DNA of 64,000 nt from an uncultured Desulfomonile sp. (GTDB lineage Bacteria; Desulfobacterota; Desulfomonilia; Desulfomonilales; Desulfomonilaceae), in NCBI GenBank assembly GCA_903952205.1, contig CAJBEZ010000095.1:62001-126000 (forward strand). The letters are read 5' to 3'. Below are positions 26,365 to 35,835 of this stretch, one piece after another (position 1 is the stretch's first letter; every line of letters starts with the position of its first letter). The position numbers were made by a program, and so were the translations under genes. Under the pieces are notes generated by a model. That model saw only the letters and a list, made by a program, of their open reading frames with translations, was not told the DNA's origin and made no database searches.

Positions 26365-28746
26365 ATGCGATTGAACAGATTCGTAAAAATTTTTGGAAAA
26401 CATGAAGGGTTCAAGAAACTTCAAAGAAGCCTTTCTGGAACTCGACCTCCAGTCGTAGACATCGATGCGGTAAGGGGTCGGGCGCTAAAACTGGCCCAGA
26501 AGTATGAGCCTAAGGGCGATCATTATGAACTCCAGAAGGCGCTTACTGAGTTCTCGGTTTCTTTCGATGAAAACGATTTCCATAATACTGCAGCGATGCT
26601 TAAGTTCCTTACGGGTCACCTGTTCAACAATATTTCTCTACCACCGCCCGCGCATGTTATTGAAAAGATCCGTAATTTCCAGGGTCCCCTCTTCTTCTTT
26701 GTTAATCATTCCTCTTACTTTGACTATGCGTTGGCATCCGATTTGATCGACAGATTGGGATTGCCGATTCCAATCACCCATGTTTCGGGAGATGTGACGC
26801 AAGGCTGGGTTTCAAAATGGCTTAAAGCGTTTAGGACTCTTGAAGCGCCTAAGACATTTTCTCCAGTTCAACACCGTTCTTACGCATGGTTTTGCGCAGC
26901 TCTGGCCGAACGGGGAGAGGTCCAGGCTCTTTACGCCAGGACCAGCCGCTATACTGTTCGTTCTAGAGATGGTGTATTGAGAGAACCGTATGTTCCTCAC
27001 GGTCTTCTCGCCGGCATCAAGGCCACAGGAAAAGCCTTGGTGATACCGGTTTCCATATCTTACTCCATCATACCGGAGGACAGCTATCTCACATCACCTT
27101 GGTTCTTCCCGGTTCTTTCCATGTTCCCCAAGAGAAGATCCATGCTTTTCCCTTTTGTGTTGGGCATTGCCGCTCCGGAAAAAGCCATAAACCGAATTGA
27201 AGGAATTTTTGGAGACGTCGTGGCAACTGTTGGGGAGCCTTTTGAACTCAACGATGATAATTCACTGACGCTCCAGCGAATATCCCATCGAGCGATTGAA
27301 GAAATTGCCCGTAATAAAGTCATTCATCCTTCACAGTTGGTGGCCAAATCGATGCAGGGCGTGGAGCGAATCGATAGAAGGGCGTTACGGGAGAAAGTCC
27401 TTGATGAAATCGAGAATACGACTGCTTTCTTCAAATCCCGTTACAGAAAGTCGCCTCCCTTTCATCCTCTAATTACATCTGACCTGGACAGGGCTTTGCG
27501 CACAGGCCTAAAAGACTTGTCCGGCCGTCGGGCGATTTCATGGTCCGTGTGGACACGCAATTATTATCCAAGAAACCAATCAATATTGAACTTTTACGCG
27601 TACCACGCTGATCGGCGTATCTATCCTCTTAGAGGTCGCAACACTATGACTGTGGTCAACGCCGGCGCTTGGGGTTACACTTTAGCGTTACACATAGGAG
27701 GAAATCTTCTAAGAAAGCCGGATCTTTCGGAACACGCTCTTATATTGTACGATTCCCGCGAGGCAATCCTCGAGAAGCTTACGGTTGAAGGGAAACATCC
27801 GTGGATTTTCAAGGATCTTACGATTCCTCGATCGGTAAGACCTGAATCAGATCTCATCGCAGCGATAGGCGACACCTCTCTCATCCTACTGGTGACCCCC
27901 AGCAAGTATTTCTACTCCACTATTACCAAGGTCATCGAGATGGCCCCTGAGGGCAGTGACCTTGTGATCGCCACCAAGGGATTTATACCCGAAACTGGAT
28001 TGCTTCCATGCCAAACCATACGCGAAGAACTGGAGCGTTTAGGAAAAAGGATGCGTATTTCTACACTCTCAGGCGCAAATTTGGCTCATGAAATTGCCTA
28101 CGGTGGAGCAGGGGTTACACAGATAGCTTGTGATCATTACGAAACTTTTGACCGGTTGAGGCCACTTGTAGAAACCCCCCTCTTTCGCGTTGTCTATTCA
28201 GGCGATGTTACTGGAACCAGCCTGGCTTCGGCCATGAAGAATGTTTACGCTATAGGATATGGTATCCTCGAAGGATCCAAGATGGCTCCGGAGAATTTTC
28301 TCGCCACTTACGCAACACTGGTAACGGCTGAAATCAGGGATTTTGGTTCACTTCTGGGAGCGCAACCCGAGACTTTTGACGCTGAGAGCCAGGTTTGGAT
28401 GGCTGATCTGCTTGCAACCTGCAGGGGAGGACGCTCTGCGAGTTTCGGTCGCGATCTGGCGCAAATGGAGGAGAAGCACGGCAAAGGCAGGTCAGCCAGG
28501 ACATTGCTGGAGCAGTACAGAAAGAAAATGATTGCTGTTGAAGGCTTTGAAGCGTCTCGTTTTGCTAACAGAATCGCCGCACAAAGAGGTTTCCATCCAG
28601 TAATTCTAGGAGAAATTTACGCGATTCTCCACGGAGGGAAAGCTATAGACATTCCGGATTTCATGGAAAAATCATTGGACGCCCTCCGAAAAAGGGAAGC
28701 TTCTCCTATAAGCAACGCTTTACGAACAAGGACTACACGCCATTGA
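26365..28746 (+). CDS. Fusion of PlsB-like acyltransferase and glycerol-3-phosphate dehydrogenase
   Basis: A 793-residue two-enzyme protein. Residues 90-330 form a PlsB/PlsC-type acyltransferase with the HX4D motif NHSSYFDYA near residue 113. From about 425 a GpsA-like NAD(P)-dependent glycerol-3-phosphate dehydrogenase begins with TVVNAGAWGYTLALHIGG, and the catalytic-lysine region is SAMKNVYAIGYG near residue 620. It could convert dihydroxyacetone phosphate to glycerol-3-phosphate and acylate it to lysophosphatidate in one polypeptide. The dinucleotide loop has Asn-Ala-Gly-Ala in place of the usual GxGxxG start, so cofactor use should be checked. Confidence 0.82.
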   Translation: MRLNRFVKIFGKHEGFKKLQRSLSGTRPPVVDIDAVRGRALKLAQKYEPKGDHYELQKALTEFSVSFDENDFHNTAAMLKFLTGHLFNNISLPPPAHVIEKIRNFQGPLFFFVNHSSYFDYALASDLIDRLGLPIPITHVSGDVTQGWVSKWLKAFRTLEAPKTFSPVQHRSYAWFCAALAERGEVQALYARTSRYTVRSRDGVLREPYVPHGLLAGIKATGKALVIPVSISYSIIPEDSYLTSPWFFPVLSMFPKRRSMLFPFVLGIAAPEKAINRIEGIFGDVVATVGEPFELNDDNSLTLQRISHRAIEEIARNKVIHPSQLVAKSMQGVERIDRRALREKVLDEIENTTAFFKSRYRKSPPFHPLITSDLDRALRTGLKDLSGRRAISWSVWTRNYYPRNQSILNFYAYHADRRIYPLRGRNTMTVVNAGAWGYTLALHIGGNLLRKPDLSEHALILYDSREAILEKLTVEGKHPWIFKDLTIPRSVRPESDLIAAIGDTSLILLVTPSKYFYSTITKVIEMAPEGSDLVIATKGFIPETGLLPCQTIREELERLGKRMRISTLSGANLAHEIAYGGAGVTQIACDHYETFDRLRPLVETPLFRVVYSGDVTGTSLASAMKNVYAIGYGILEGSKMAPENFLATYATLVTAEIRDFGSLLGAQPETFDAESQVWMADLLATCRGGRSASFGRDLAQMEEKHGKGRSARTLLEQYRKKMIAVEGFEASRFANRIAAQRGFHPVILGEIYAILHGGKAIDIPDFMEKSLDALRKREASPISNALRTRTTRH

Positions 28747-28770
28747 ACGCCCCCGCCGACTAGGAGCTAT

Positions 28771-28790
28771 CGGGTATTGACTCCTACCCG
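28771..28790 (+). terminator. Possible weak terminator hairpin
   Basis: CGGGTA and TACCCG pair around an 8-base loop, 25 bp after the fusion gene. The following tract GCAATTATTTT is only partly T-rich. Confidence 0.35.
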
Positions 28791-28865
28791 GCAATTATTT
28801 TGATCAAGTACTTCCAAAATAAGAGTAAATTTCCTGACAATCGGTTTTAACAAATTGGTGATCTT

Positions 28866-29837
28866 ATGGCTTCAACTGTTTTGATAAAAGATTTAAGCGA
28901 CGGAGAGCAAATTCTCCGATTTTTTGAGTTGCGAACCAAGACCTTGAGGAAAACTAGAGGAGGCCAAATCTATCTGGATTTGAAACTAGGAGACTCAAGT
29001 GGTGAAATTTCAGCAAAATTGTGGCCGGAAGCTCTTCAGAAGTGGGGCGAAGGTTTTGATCTTGGGGACATTGTTAAAGTCGAGGGCCGAGTCGAGATAT
29101 TCCGAGATCGAATCCAACTTGTTGTAGACAAGATCAGGAAGGCTGAAGAATCAGAGGTTTCAGATATCTCTACGATCATCAGAACTACAGAATGTAACGT
29201 AGATGAAGTCTTCGACCAGATGGTCCAGTTGGCCGAAACTATTAAACCTGCGGAACTGTCTAATTTTGTATTGGAAATTTTGGAGAGGGTGTGTGATCAA
29301 TTCAAGTCGGCCCCAGCGGCAAAAATTATTCACCATGCTTATAGAGGTGGTCTGATAGAACACACGTGGTCGGTAGTCCTCAAAGTGTTGGCCATCCTGG
29401 AAACGGAACCCAAGATTGATCGCTCCATAGCTATATCTGGAGCAATATTGCATGACATTGGAAAACTTCAGGAAATATCCGAGGGGACCAGGAGCGGAAC
29501 TATAGAGGGAAGATTAATTGGCCATGTCATACTTGGAGCCACTTTTCTCAAGAACGTCGCTCTCGAACTGGGATTGGAAAACGAACCATGGCTAGTCGAA
29601 TTGGAGCACATTCTCCTTTCCCATCATGGGGAGCCTGAATTTGGAGCCCCGGTTCGTCCGTTTACAAGGGAAGCGATATTGGTGCATTTCGTGGATAACC
29701 TTGATTCAAGGCTAAAAATAATGGATGAGGCATTGGAATCAGTAGATTCTGATGGATTTTCACAATATAATAAATGGCTTGAAGGAAGAGCATACAGCGG
29801 TGCGCACCTGAAGCCTTTGGAGGACGAAAATGTTTGA
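28866..29837 (+). CDS. YhaM-like 3'-5' exoribonuclease (OB-fold plus HD domain)
   Basis: A 323-residue protein. The N-terminal OB-fold nucleic-acid-binding domain (about residues 18-95: TRGGQIYLDLKLGDSSGEI) is followed by an HD phosphohydrolase domain (about 155-290) with the metal residues in HHAYRGGLIEHT, ILHDIGKL and LSHHGEPEF. This is the architecture of YhaM/CBF1 exoribonucleases. Its end overlaps the prfB start by 8 bp, so the two are translationally linked. Confidence 0.85.
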   Translation: MASTVLIKDLSDGEQILRFFELRTKTLRKTRGGQIYLDLKLGDSSGEISAKLWPEALQKWGEGFDLGDIVKVEGRVEIFRDRIQLVVDKIRKAEESEVSDISTIIRTTECNVDEVFDQMVQLAETIKPAELSNFVLEILERVCDQFKSAPAAKIIHHAYRGGLIEHTWSVVLKVLAILETEPKIDRSIAISGAILHDIGKLQEISEGTRSGTIEGRLIGHVILGATFLKNVALELGLENEPWLVELEHILLSHHGEPEFGAPVRPFTREAILVHFVDNLDSRLKIMDEALESVDSDGFSQYNKWLEGRAYSGAHLKPLEDENV

Positions 29838-30937
29838 ACTTCAACAGAAGATGGCGGAAATAAGACAGCGACAATCCAACCTCAGAGGTTATCTTTGACC
29901 TGGATGGTAAGATTTCGCGATTAAACGAGATTGAAAAAACACAATCAGATGAAGCCTTCTGGACTACCCCGGGAACTGCTAAAGACGTCCTGAAGGAACA
30001 AAAAATCATAAATAGAATTTTGCAAAATTTCCAGGGACTGGACAGAAATATAGATGATACGGAAGCTCTCCTGGAGCTGGCTTTGGAAGAAGAAGACAAC
30101 TCTGTCCTGGATGAAGTCCAGCAAAACATCTCCATGCTCGAAAACCAGATAAGGGAAATGGAGGTCCAAAGGCTATTTGCCCAACCCGAAGATTCCGGGT
30201 CAGCCATTGTTGAAATCCATGCCGGAGCAGGAGGAACAGAAGCTCAGGACTGGACCGAGATGCTCCTCCGGATGTATCTCCGATGGAGTGAGATAGAGGG
30301 TTACAAAGCTGATATTCTGGACTCGCTTCCGGGAGAAGAAGCTGGTCTAAAGTCAGTAACATTCACAGTTGAAGGTGAATACGCATACGGCCGATTAAGA
30401 GCGGAAATGGGGATACACAGACTGGTAAGAATTTCGCCATTTGACGCGAATTCGAGACGTCATACATCCTTTGCCGCCCTGTTTGTATATCCAAGCGCAG
30501 ATGACGATGTGGAGATTGAGATTAATGAAGCGGACCTGAAGGTTGATACCTACAGAGCGTCCGGCGCAGGAGGTCAGCATGTAAACAAGACCGACTCGGC
30601 TGTACGGATCACCCATCTACCTAGCGGCATTGTGGCGCAATGCCAGAATGAAAGGTCACAACACAAGAACCGGGCAATGGCCTTGAAGATACTTAGATCT
30701 CGTCTTTATGACCTTGAACTAGAAAAGAAAAGAGCCGAAAAGGATACTTTGCACAAAAGCAAGAAAGATATAGCGTGGGGTTCACAAATAAGATCCTATG
30801 TGCTTCAACCCTACCAAATGGTAAAAGATCACCGGACAAACTGCGAGATAGGGAATGTTCAGGGAGTGCTTGATGGTGACATAAACCGCCTGATCGACGA
30901 GTATCTACTATTTGAGGCTAAAGAGGGAAGTGCCTGA
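29830..30937 (+). CDS. prfB: Peptide chain release factor 2, expressed by programmed +1 frameshift
   Basis: RF2 recognises UGA and UAA stop codons and releases the peptide. The first 22 codons run from the ATG at 29830 to a TGA at 29896; the remaining frame continues from GAC at 29897 to the stop at 30937, giving about 368 residues. The SPF motif in RISPFDANSRRHTSFA and the GGQ in GAGGQHVNK identify RF2. GGAGG precedes the ATG. A simple gene finder would report only the part from 30020 and miss the true start. Confidence 0.95.
29884..29899 (+). promoter_or_regulatory. RF2 autoregulatory frameshift site
   Basis: AGAGGTTATCTTTGAC is the conserved slip site: a Shine-Dalgarno-like AGAGG just before, CTT as the slippery codon, and the in-frame TGA followed by C. 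Low RF2 stalls the ribosome at TGA and promotes the +1 shift, so RF2 controls its own level. Confidence 0.93.
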
Positions 30938-30958
30938 AATAGTAATTAAGGCCGTGGG

Positions 30959-30996
30959 GTCCACATCTTTCTTTGAAACGATGTGGACACGTTTTT
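30959..30996 (+). terminator. Rho-independent terminator of prfB
   Basis: GTCCACATC and GATGTGGAC form a perfect 9-bp stem with a 12-base loop, followed by ACG and five T residues, 21 bp after the prfB stop. Confidence 0.8.
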
Positions 30997-31084
30997 CGTT
31001 AGTATCCCTGCAACCGCCATTAGAACTGCAAAAGACACTTAGGTAGGTTTTGAGGCTCAGTGGATCTTTAAACCAAACATAGGT

Positions 31085-31580
31085 TCATCCCTGTCCTGAA
31101 AACTCCTTTCTCGTCAGCATGAAGTACCATTCAAAAAGTATTAACAATGTTAGAGGCCCAATCAAATCAACGCCCCCGGCCCATAGATTATTGGACGAAT
31201 AGTTGCCTAACGCCACCTCCTCCCATATATGTTGCCCGGCTGAGAGCAAGCACATGACAGTAGGGGCAATGCTGACGCCCAACCAATAGAGAGGATTTCT
31301 TATTACGATAGAGAAAAACCCCGCAATTGCCCATCCCAGTTCACCAGCGCCCAATTCAAACTGAAACTGCCTGTGCGGTACCCACCCGATACTCCTTGCG
31401 GTTTGTTCGAAGTTGAGACAGTGCCCTAAAAACCCCGACTAGACCACTTATTCCGATGGCGAATACCATCTGGTAGAGGAGAAAAAGTTTTAATCTATCG
31501 GCCAGGGAGCGAGGCTTTCGGATCAACACGTGGATGACTGCAAAAAGAAGCCCCAAACTCCAGTTGAACAAGAATAACAT
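31085..31580 (-). pseudogene. DUF6790-like membrane protein, broken by a frameshift
   Basis: Two minus-strand frames join into one protein of about 165 residues. The first (31580 to about 31430) gives membrane helices ending ISGLVGVF. The second continues GHCLNFEQTARSIGW, then FQFELGAGELGWAIAGFF, to 31085, typical of DUF6790 family membrane proteins. The shift falls at a T5/G4 homopolymer (plus strand 31427-31436), so either the gene is a recent pseudogene or the assembly has a one-base error. The family name is recalled and moderately sure; the frameshift is directly visible. Confidence 0.7.
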
Positions 31581-31775
31581 GTTTACACATCTACTCCAGA
31601 TCCTGTATCAATAGTCCTATTGACAGTTTATCAGAAAGTCGGACTGACTGCCCAAAAAACTGATAGAGACTTCATCCAGGTCAATCATTTATAATGAAAC
31701 GATCACACATATAGCAGGTGACGCATCGAAACATTGCCCCTTTTTAATTCCAATTAACTCATTAAGGAAACTACG

Positions 31776-33446
31776 ATGGAAAAAATATGGCTCAAATCTT
31801 ATACGCCTGGAGTTCCTGCGACTATAGATTTCGCGGACATTCCCTTACACTTGGCCCTTACTCAAACAGCCGCCAGGATTCCTAAAAATCCTGCCCTCGT
31901 TTTTCAGGGGAAAACCATTAGTTATCAAGAACTGGACGTAATGGTTTCGAAATTCGCGTCAGGGCTTAAAAGCCTTGGAGTCGGACCTGGAGACAGGGTT
32001 GCCCTACTTTTACCAAATCTCGTCCAGACGGTGGTCGGTATGTACGGCGCTTTCCGGCTCGGCGCCATCGCTGTGCCGAATAATCCTCTCTACACGGACC
32101 GGGAGCTGGAGTACCAGTTGCGAGATTCTGGATGCGGATGGATCATTTGTCTGGACACCCTAGTGCCCCGGATGATGAAATTGCGGCCAAAAACTGAAAT
32201 TAAAAGTATCATCTCATGCCATATTCGTGATTATCTCCCGTTTCCACTGAAACAGCTCTTCCCGCTCTTGAAAAGGAAGCTCCACTTAGATACTCCAAGA
32301 CAGGAAGATATTTACGAATTCACGACACTTATTAACAGCCAACAGGCGGTAAAGGCTAATTATCCGTCCAGTATGGAAGAAACGGCCGTACTAATTTATA
32401 CGGGTGGTACAACCGGAGTCTCGAAAGGGGTGGAACTAACCCACAGAAACCTGTCATCAAACTGCCAACAGGCGCGGGCATGGTGTATGGATTTCGCTGA
32501 CGACAAAGAAATTGCTCTCGGATGCCTCCCGTTCTTTCACTCTTACGGCCTCACAGCGGCCATGAACATGTCTATTTTTTACGGATGGCTCAATGTTCTT
32601 ATTCCCAAGCCTGAAGCTCTTGCCATTCTCAAGGCCGTACAGAAATATAAGGTGACCTTCATTCCTGGAGTTCCGACTCTATTCAATGCGATGATCAACC
32701 ATCCTGCAATCAAGAAGTATAGTTTAAATTCGGTGAAGGCATGCCTGTCCGCAGCGGCCCCATTGCCACTGGAGACGATCAGGGGGTTTGAGGCGGTGAC
32801 CGGAATCCTTATTTCTGAAGCCTACGGCCTTACTGAGACCGCTCCATGCACGCACGCCATTCCATTAGGGGGAAAGGTAAAACCCGGATGCATAGGGCTG
32901 CCAATCCCCAGCACCGACGCAAAACTGGTCGACATAGATAATCCCGACCGAGAAATTTTCACATTTGGCGAACCCGGTGAGCTTTGTGTCAAAGGTCCTC
33001 AAGTTATGAAAGGATACCACAACCGGCCGGAGGAAACCGCTGCGGCGTTCAAAGATGGATGGTTTCTTACCGGCGACATCGCCACGGTAGACGAGGAAGG
33101 GTATTTCACAATTGTGGATCGCAAAAAAGACATGATCATATCCGGTGGTTTTAACATTTACCCTCGGGATGTAGACGAAGTTCTCTTCGCTCACCCAAAA
33201 ATCCTCGAAGCATGCGTAATAGGTGTCCCTGACCGCCACTTCGGAGAGAGTGTCAAAGCTTATGTTGTTCTTAAACCAGACCAATCTGTTACAGAGCAAG
33301 AGATCATCGACTACTGCAGAGAGCGGATGGCAAATTACAAAGCGCCCAAGAGCGTCGAGTTCATTGACAGCCTCCCCAAGAGCGCAATCGGAAAAATCCT
33401 CCGCAAAGGTTTAGTAGAAATGGACAGAAAAAAGGCTCATTTATAG
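31776..33446 (+). CDS. Long/medium-chain acyl-CoA synthetase (AMP-forming)
   Basis: A 556-residue FadD-like ligase that activates a carboxylic acid with ATP and CoA. Motifs in order are YTGGTTGVSKGVELTHRN near residue 210, AYGLTETAPCTHA near 350, GWFLTGDIATVDEEGYF near 428, DRKKDMIISGGFNIYP, and the C-terminal catalytic Lys in AIGKILRKG near 540. The length is typical. There is no operon partner; a TATAAT at 31690-31695 could be its -10 element. Whether it prefers fatty or aromatic acids is not decided by these motifs. Confidence 0.88.
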   Translation: MEKIWLKSYTPGVPATIDFADIPLHLALTQTAARIPKNPALVFQGKTISYQELDVMVSKFASGLKSLGVGPGDRVALLLPNLVQTVVGMYGAFRLGAIAVPNNPLYTDRELEYQLRDSGCGWIICLDTLVPRMMKLRPKTEIKSIISCHIRDYLPFPLKQLFPLLKRKLHLDTPRQEDIYEFTTLINSQQAVKANYPSSMEETAVLIYTGGTTGVSKGVELTHRNLSSNCQQARAWCMDFADDKEIALGCLPFFHSYGLTAAMNMSIFYGWLNVLIPKPEALAILKAVQKYKVTFIPGVPTLFNAMINHPAIKKYSLNSVKACLSAAAPLPLETIRGFEAVTGILISEAYGLTETAPCTHAIPLGGKVKPGCIGLPIPSTDAKLVDIDNPDREIFTFGEPGELCVKGPQVMKGYHNRPEETAAAFKDGWFLTGDIATVDEEGYFTIVDRKKDMIISGGFNIYPRDVDEVLFAHPKILEACVIGVPDRHFGESVKAYVVLKPDQSVTEQEIIDYCRERMANYKAPKSVEFIDSLPKSAIGKILRKGLVEMDRKKAHL

Positions 33447-33805
33447 TATTCACGCCTAGTTTTAGAAATATTAGAGTCATTTAACCTTTTATTCATTGTG
33501 TCTTTTCTGTCCTCTTTAGCACTTCCGTTTTCAATAAAATTGTTAATTTGTTCAGTAATATTGATAATTGATGGTCTGCTTAATCCGTTATCAGTAGCTT
33601 GTTTTTTAATAAAATTGTTTTGTTGGTACACCTTCTGCTTTAAAGCCAGTTCAACGTAATTAAGTTCACTGAGGTCCTTAACGTTCAATGGCTTAACCTT
33701 GGATTTAGGTTTATTCCCTTTAGAACTGGGAGGTGTTGGTTGACTAGATTGTGTAGGAGGTGTTCCAGGCACAAATTCAGTGTCGTCGTCATTAATTTTT
33801 TTCAT
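33437..33805 (-). CDS. Hydrophilic hypothetical protein
   Basis: A 122-residue protein. The first 45 residues are rich in Pro, Ser, Thr and Lys; the rest is charged and helical with many Asn. No domain is recognised. TTAGGAG precedes the ATG at a good distance, which favours a real gene. Its 3' end overlaps the convergent acyl-CoA synthetase by about 10 bp. The coding DNA is notably A+T-rich compared with neighbours, suggesting foreign origin. Confidence 0.5.
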   Translation of the reverse strand: MKKINDDDTEFVPGTPPTQSSQPTPPSSKGNKPKSKVKPLNVKDLSELNYVELALKQKVYQQNNFIKKQATDNGLSRPSIINITEQINNFIENGSAKEDRKDTMNKRLNDSNISKTRREYYK

Positions 33806-34023
33806 AAAATACTCCTAATTCATTTATTATTATGGATATTGTTCCGACCATGGCGCCGGGTTGTTGGTTAAAAAAGGAATTACCAATAAAATAGCTTTTA
33901 ACATTAATTTAATCATTAAAGTATCTTAAAGTATCCTTTTGTACCATATTTATTTACGAGAGAGCCGGCGTTGAATCTCGAATTAAATGGACTGTAAATG
34001 AGATTGTGAAATAGTGAATTGGC

Positions 34024-34347
34024 CTAGACCTTTGACGAAAGGTTCAAGAGCACGACCCCAGTTATAATCGTCAATATCGCTATGACCTTAAGTAGTGATA
34101 AGGACTCATGAAACCAGACCATTCCAATGACGGCAATTATTGCAGTGCCTAGCGCCATCCAGACTGCATAGGCGACGCTCACGTCAATAGTTTTTAGCGC
34201 GAATGTGGATGCGGTAAAGGAGAATGCATAAAATACAAACACGAGGATTGATGGCCAGAGTTGGCTGAAACCCTGAGATAACTTCATACAAATGGTTCCA
34301 GAGACTTCCATGGCAATTGCAAAAAAAAGGAGTAACCAAGCGCTCAT
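34024..34347 (-). CDS. Small multidrug resistance (SMR) family transporter
   Basis: A 107-residue protein with four transmembrane helices. The essential membrane Glu is in AIAMEVSGT near residue 14, followed by LSQGFSQLWPS; helix 3 has VAYAVWMALGTAII as in EmrE, QacE and SugE. It exports cationic drugs or guanidinium by proton antiport, probably as a dimer. AGGAGGGG precedes the ATG. I looked for a guanidine riboswitch upstream and found none that is convincing. Confidence 0.88.
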   Translation of the reverse strand: MSAWLLLFFAIAMEVSGTICMKLSQGFSQLWPSILVFVFYAFSFTASTFALKTIDVSVAYAVWMALGTAIIAVIGMVWFHESLSLLKVIAILTIITGVVLLNLSSKV

Positions 34348-34575
34348 AGCTAAAAACTCCCCTCCTAAGATGTATTGTGATCATGTTCACCATTTCACAT
34401 ATTCGCTGTTGGGCCAATTTATCACTTTTTAACTCAATGTTCATTTTCTTTTCGGGCAGGAGTTGTTTGATCCAGTCCTTGATTCGATCCCGGGACTTTT
34501 CGAAGTGGATTAAGGAAGGCGTTGGGGAGTGCGTAGAACTGTCGGTTTACCGAAAGGAAAGGCAAAATCACCGGT

Positions 34576-35460
34576 TCAAATCTTGATTGATAGAAATTCA
34601 GACAGATTGCCTTCGAGAAGACCCTGAAGATAATCCTCAGGGAGCTGAAGCGTTTCCAACCGCCGGATTTCTGTGTCCCAAGAGTAGGGAATATTCGGAA
34701 AATCCGTTCCGAATATGACTCGATCGGCCCGGAGGTCTGATAATTTTGAAGGCGCAAAATTTGGCACATAGTCTACAAGCGCCATTGCAGTGTCAACCCA
34801 CAGGTTGTCGTAACGTTCCAATAATCGTCGATACTGATCAAATTCGTCTGCTCCGAGGTGTGGCACACAAATTCTTAGGCTGGGGTATTTTCTTAAAATG
34901 AACTCCACCTTTTCGGCTTTGCATGTCTCATAAGGATCGCGCTTGTAAGGGTAGTTCGGGTTCTTTGGCTCCCTGCCCACGTGGATGATCATAGGTTTGT
35001 TGTGATCCGCGCATGATTCGAATATCTCATGCATTACAGCGTCGTCCATTGCGAAATATTGTACATGGGCATGGAGCTTTATGCCATTAAGCCCCATTTC
35101 GAAGGCTTCCTTCAAAATATTTACTGCGTCTTTCTCGCCTGGGAAGACGGTAGCTGTACCGATGATCTGGGGATATTCCTGACACAGTTCAGCCATATAA
35201 GCGTTTAATTCACGTGCCATTCCTGGTTTATGAGCGTAATGCAGTCCTAGAATACGATTTAGTCCCATGGAGGTAAGGAATTCAATTATTTGAGGAGAGG
35301 TTAATTTATATCGGATGGGCCACGCGAATTGATCGAACCACCGCCAAATAGCCTTAAACACTCTATCAGGAAAAAGATGCACATGTGCGTCCGTGACCGT
35401 TGAAAAACACTCCGGTAATCGTTTGCCTTCTAAATCATCTAATGAGGTACAACTCCTCAT
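34576..35460 (-). CDS. Amidohydrolase-2 family metal-dependent hydrolase
   Basis: About 294 residues from the ATG at 35460, chosen for the GGAGG site upstream; the frame is open to 35577. The TIM-barrel hydrolase motifs are DAHVHLFP near residue 24, a middle HVGREP, a CVPHLGADE, and FGTDFPNIPYSWD near 258. The family includes decarboxylases of aromatic acids and lactone hydrolases; the substrate cannot be told. It is flanked by pseudogenes. Confidence 0.8.
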   Translation of the reverse strand: MRSCTSLDDLEGKRLPECFSTVTDAHVHLFPDRVFKAIWRWFDQFAWPIRYKLTSPQIIEFLTSMGLNRILGLHYAHKPGMARELNAYMAELCQEYPQIIGTATVFPGEKDAVNILKEAFEMGLNGIKLHAHVQYFAMDDAVMHEIFESCADHNKPMIIHVGREPKNPNYPYKRDPYETCKAEKVEFILRKYPSLRICVPHLGADEFDQYRRLLERYDNLWVDTAMALVDYVPNFAPSKLSDLRADRVIFGTDFPNIPYSWDTEIRRLETLQLPEDYLQGLLEGNLSEFLSIKI

Positions 35461-35605
35461 ATAAAACCTCCAGTTTTTAAGGCGAAAAGATGTCCAATCC
35501 CGAAAGTCTCTTTGACGGTCAACGCATGAGGAATCTTCCAGATGATTGCAAATAGGAGACGCCGGGTTGAAGCGCAAAACGGTGGCCGTACCTTTGCCAT
35601 GAGTA

Positions 35606-35830
35606 TCATTCCCTGGCTCCGTGAGCTTTCAGGAAGTTCACGACTCTTGTGTCACCATATTTTGAAGCCAACATTAGCGCTGTATAGTTCCTATCGCCGC
35701 CCCTGCCATTGACGTCCGCTCCTTCATTCAGAAAGCGTTTGACTCTTTCCCAACGGCGGTCATCGGCAGCTTTTATCAAATCCTGATTTATATCCGCCGC
35801 CTTAACGATATTTGCGCCAGCAAGGATAAA
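35606..35830 (-). pseudogene. Ankyrin-repeat fragment without a start
   Basis: A 74-codon stretch open from TAA at 35831-35833 to TGA at 35606. It translates to two ankyrin repeats (DLIKAADDRRWERVKRFLNE, GADVNGRGG, YTALMLASKYGD, VVNFLKAHGARE). No usable start codon exists before the first repeat, and the region upstream does not continue it. It is the 3' remnant of an ankyrin-repeat protein gene. Confidence 0.75.
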
Positions 35831-35835
35831 TTAAG

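Noticed and set aside
30020-30937. A shorter release factor starting at 30020
   Set aside because: The RF2 frame extends upstream through the programmed frameshift to the ATG at 29830.
34348-34500. Possible guanidine riboswitch ahead of the SMR transporter
   Set aside because: No pair of ACGR-loop hairpins or ykkC core is visible.
34480-34585. CGGTTCAAATC near 34571 and GATTCGATCCCGGG near 34483 resemble tRNA T-arms
   Set aside because: No acceptor stem, anticodon arm or D-arm can be drawn around either.
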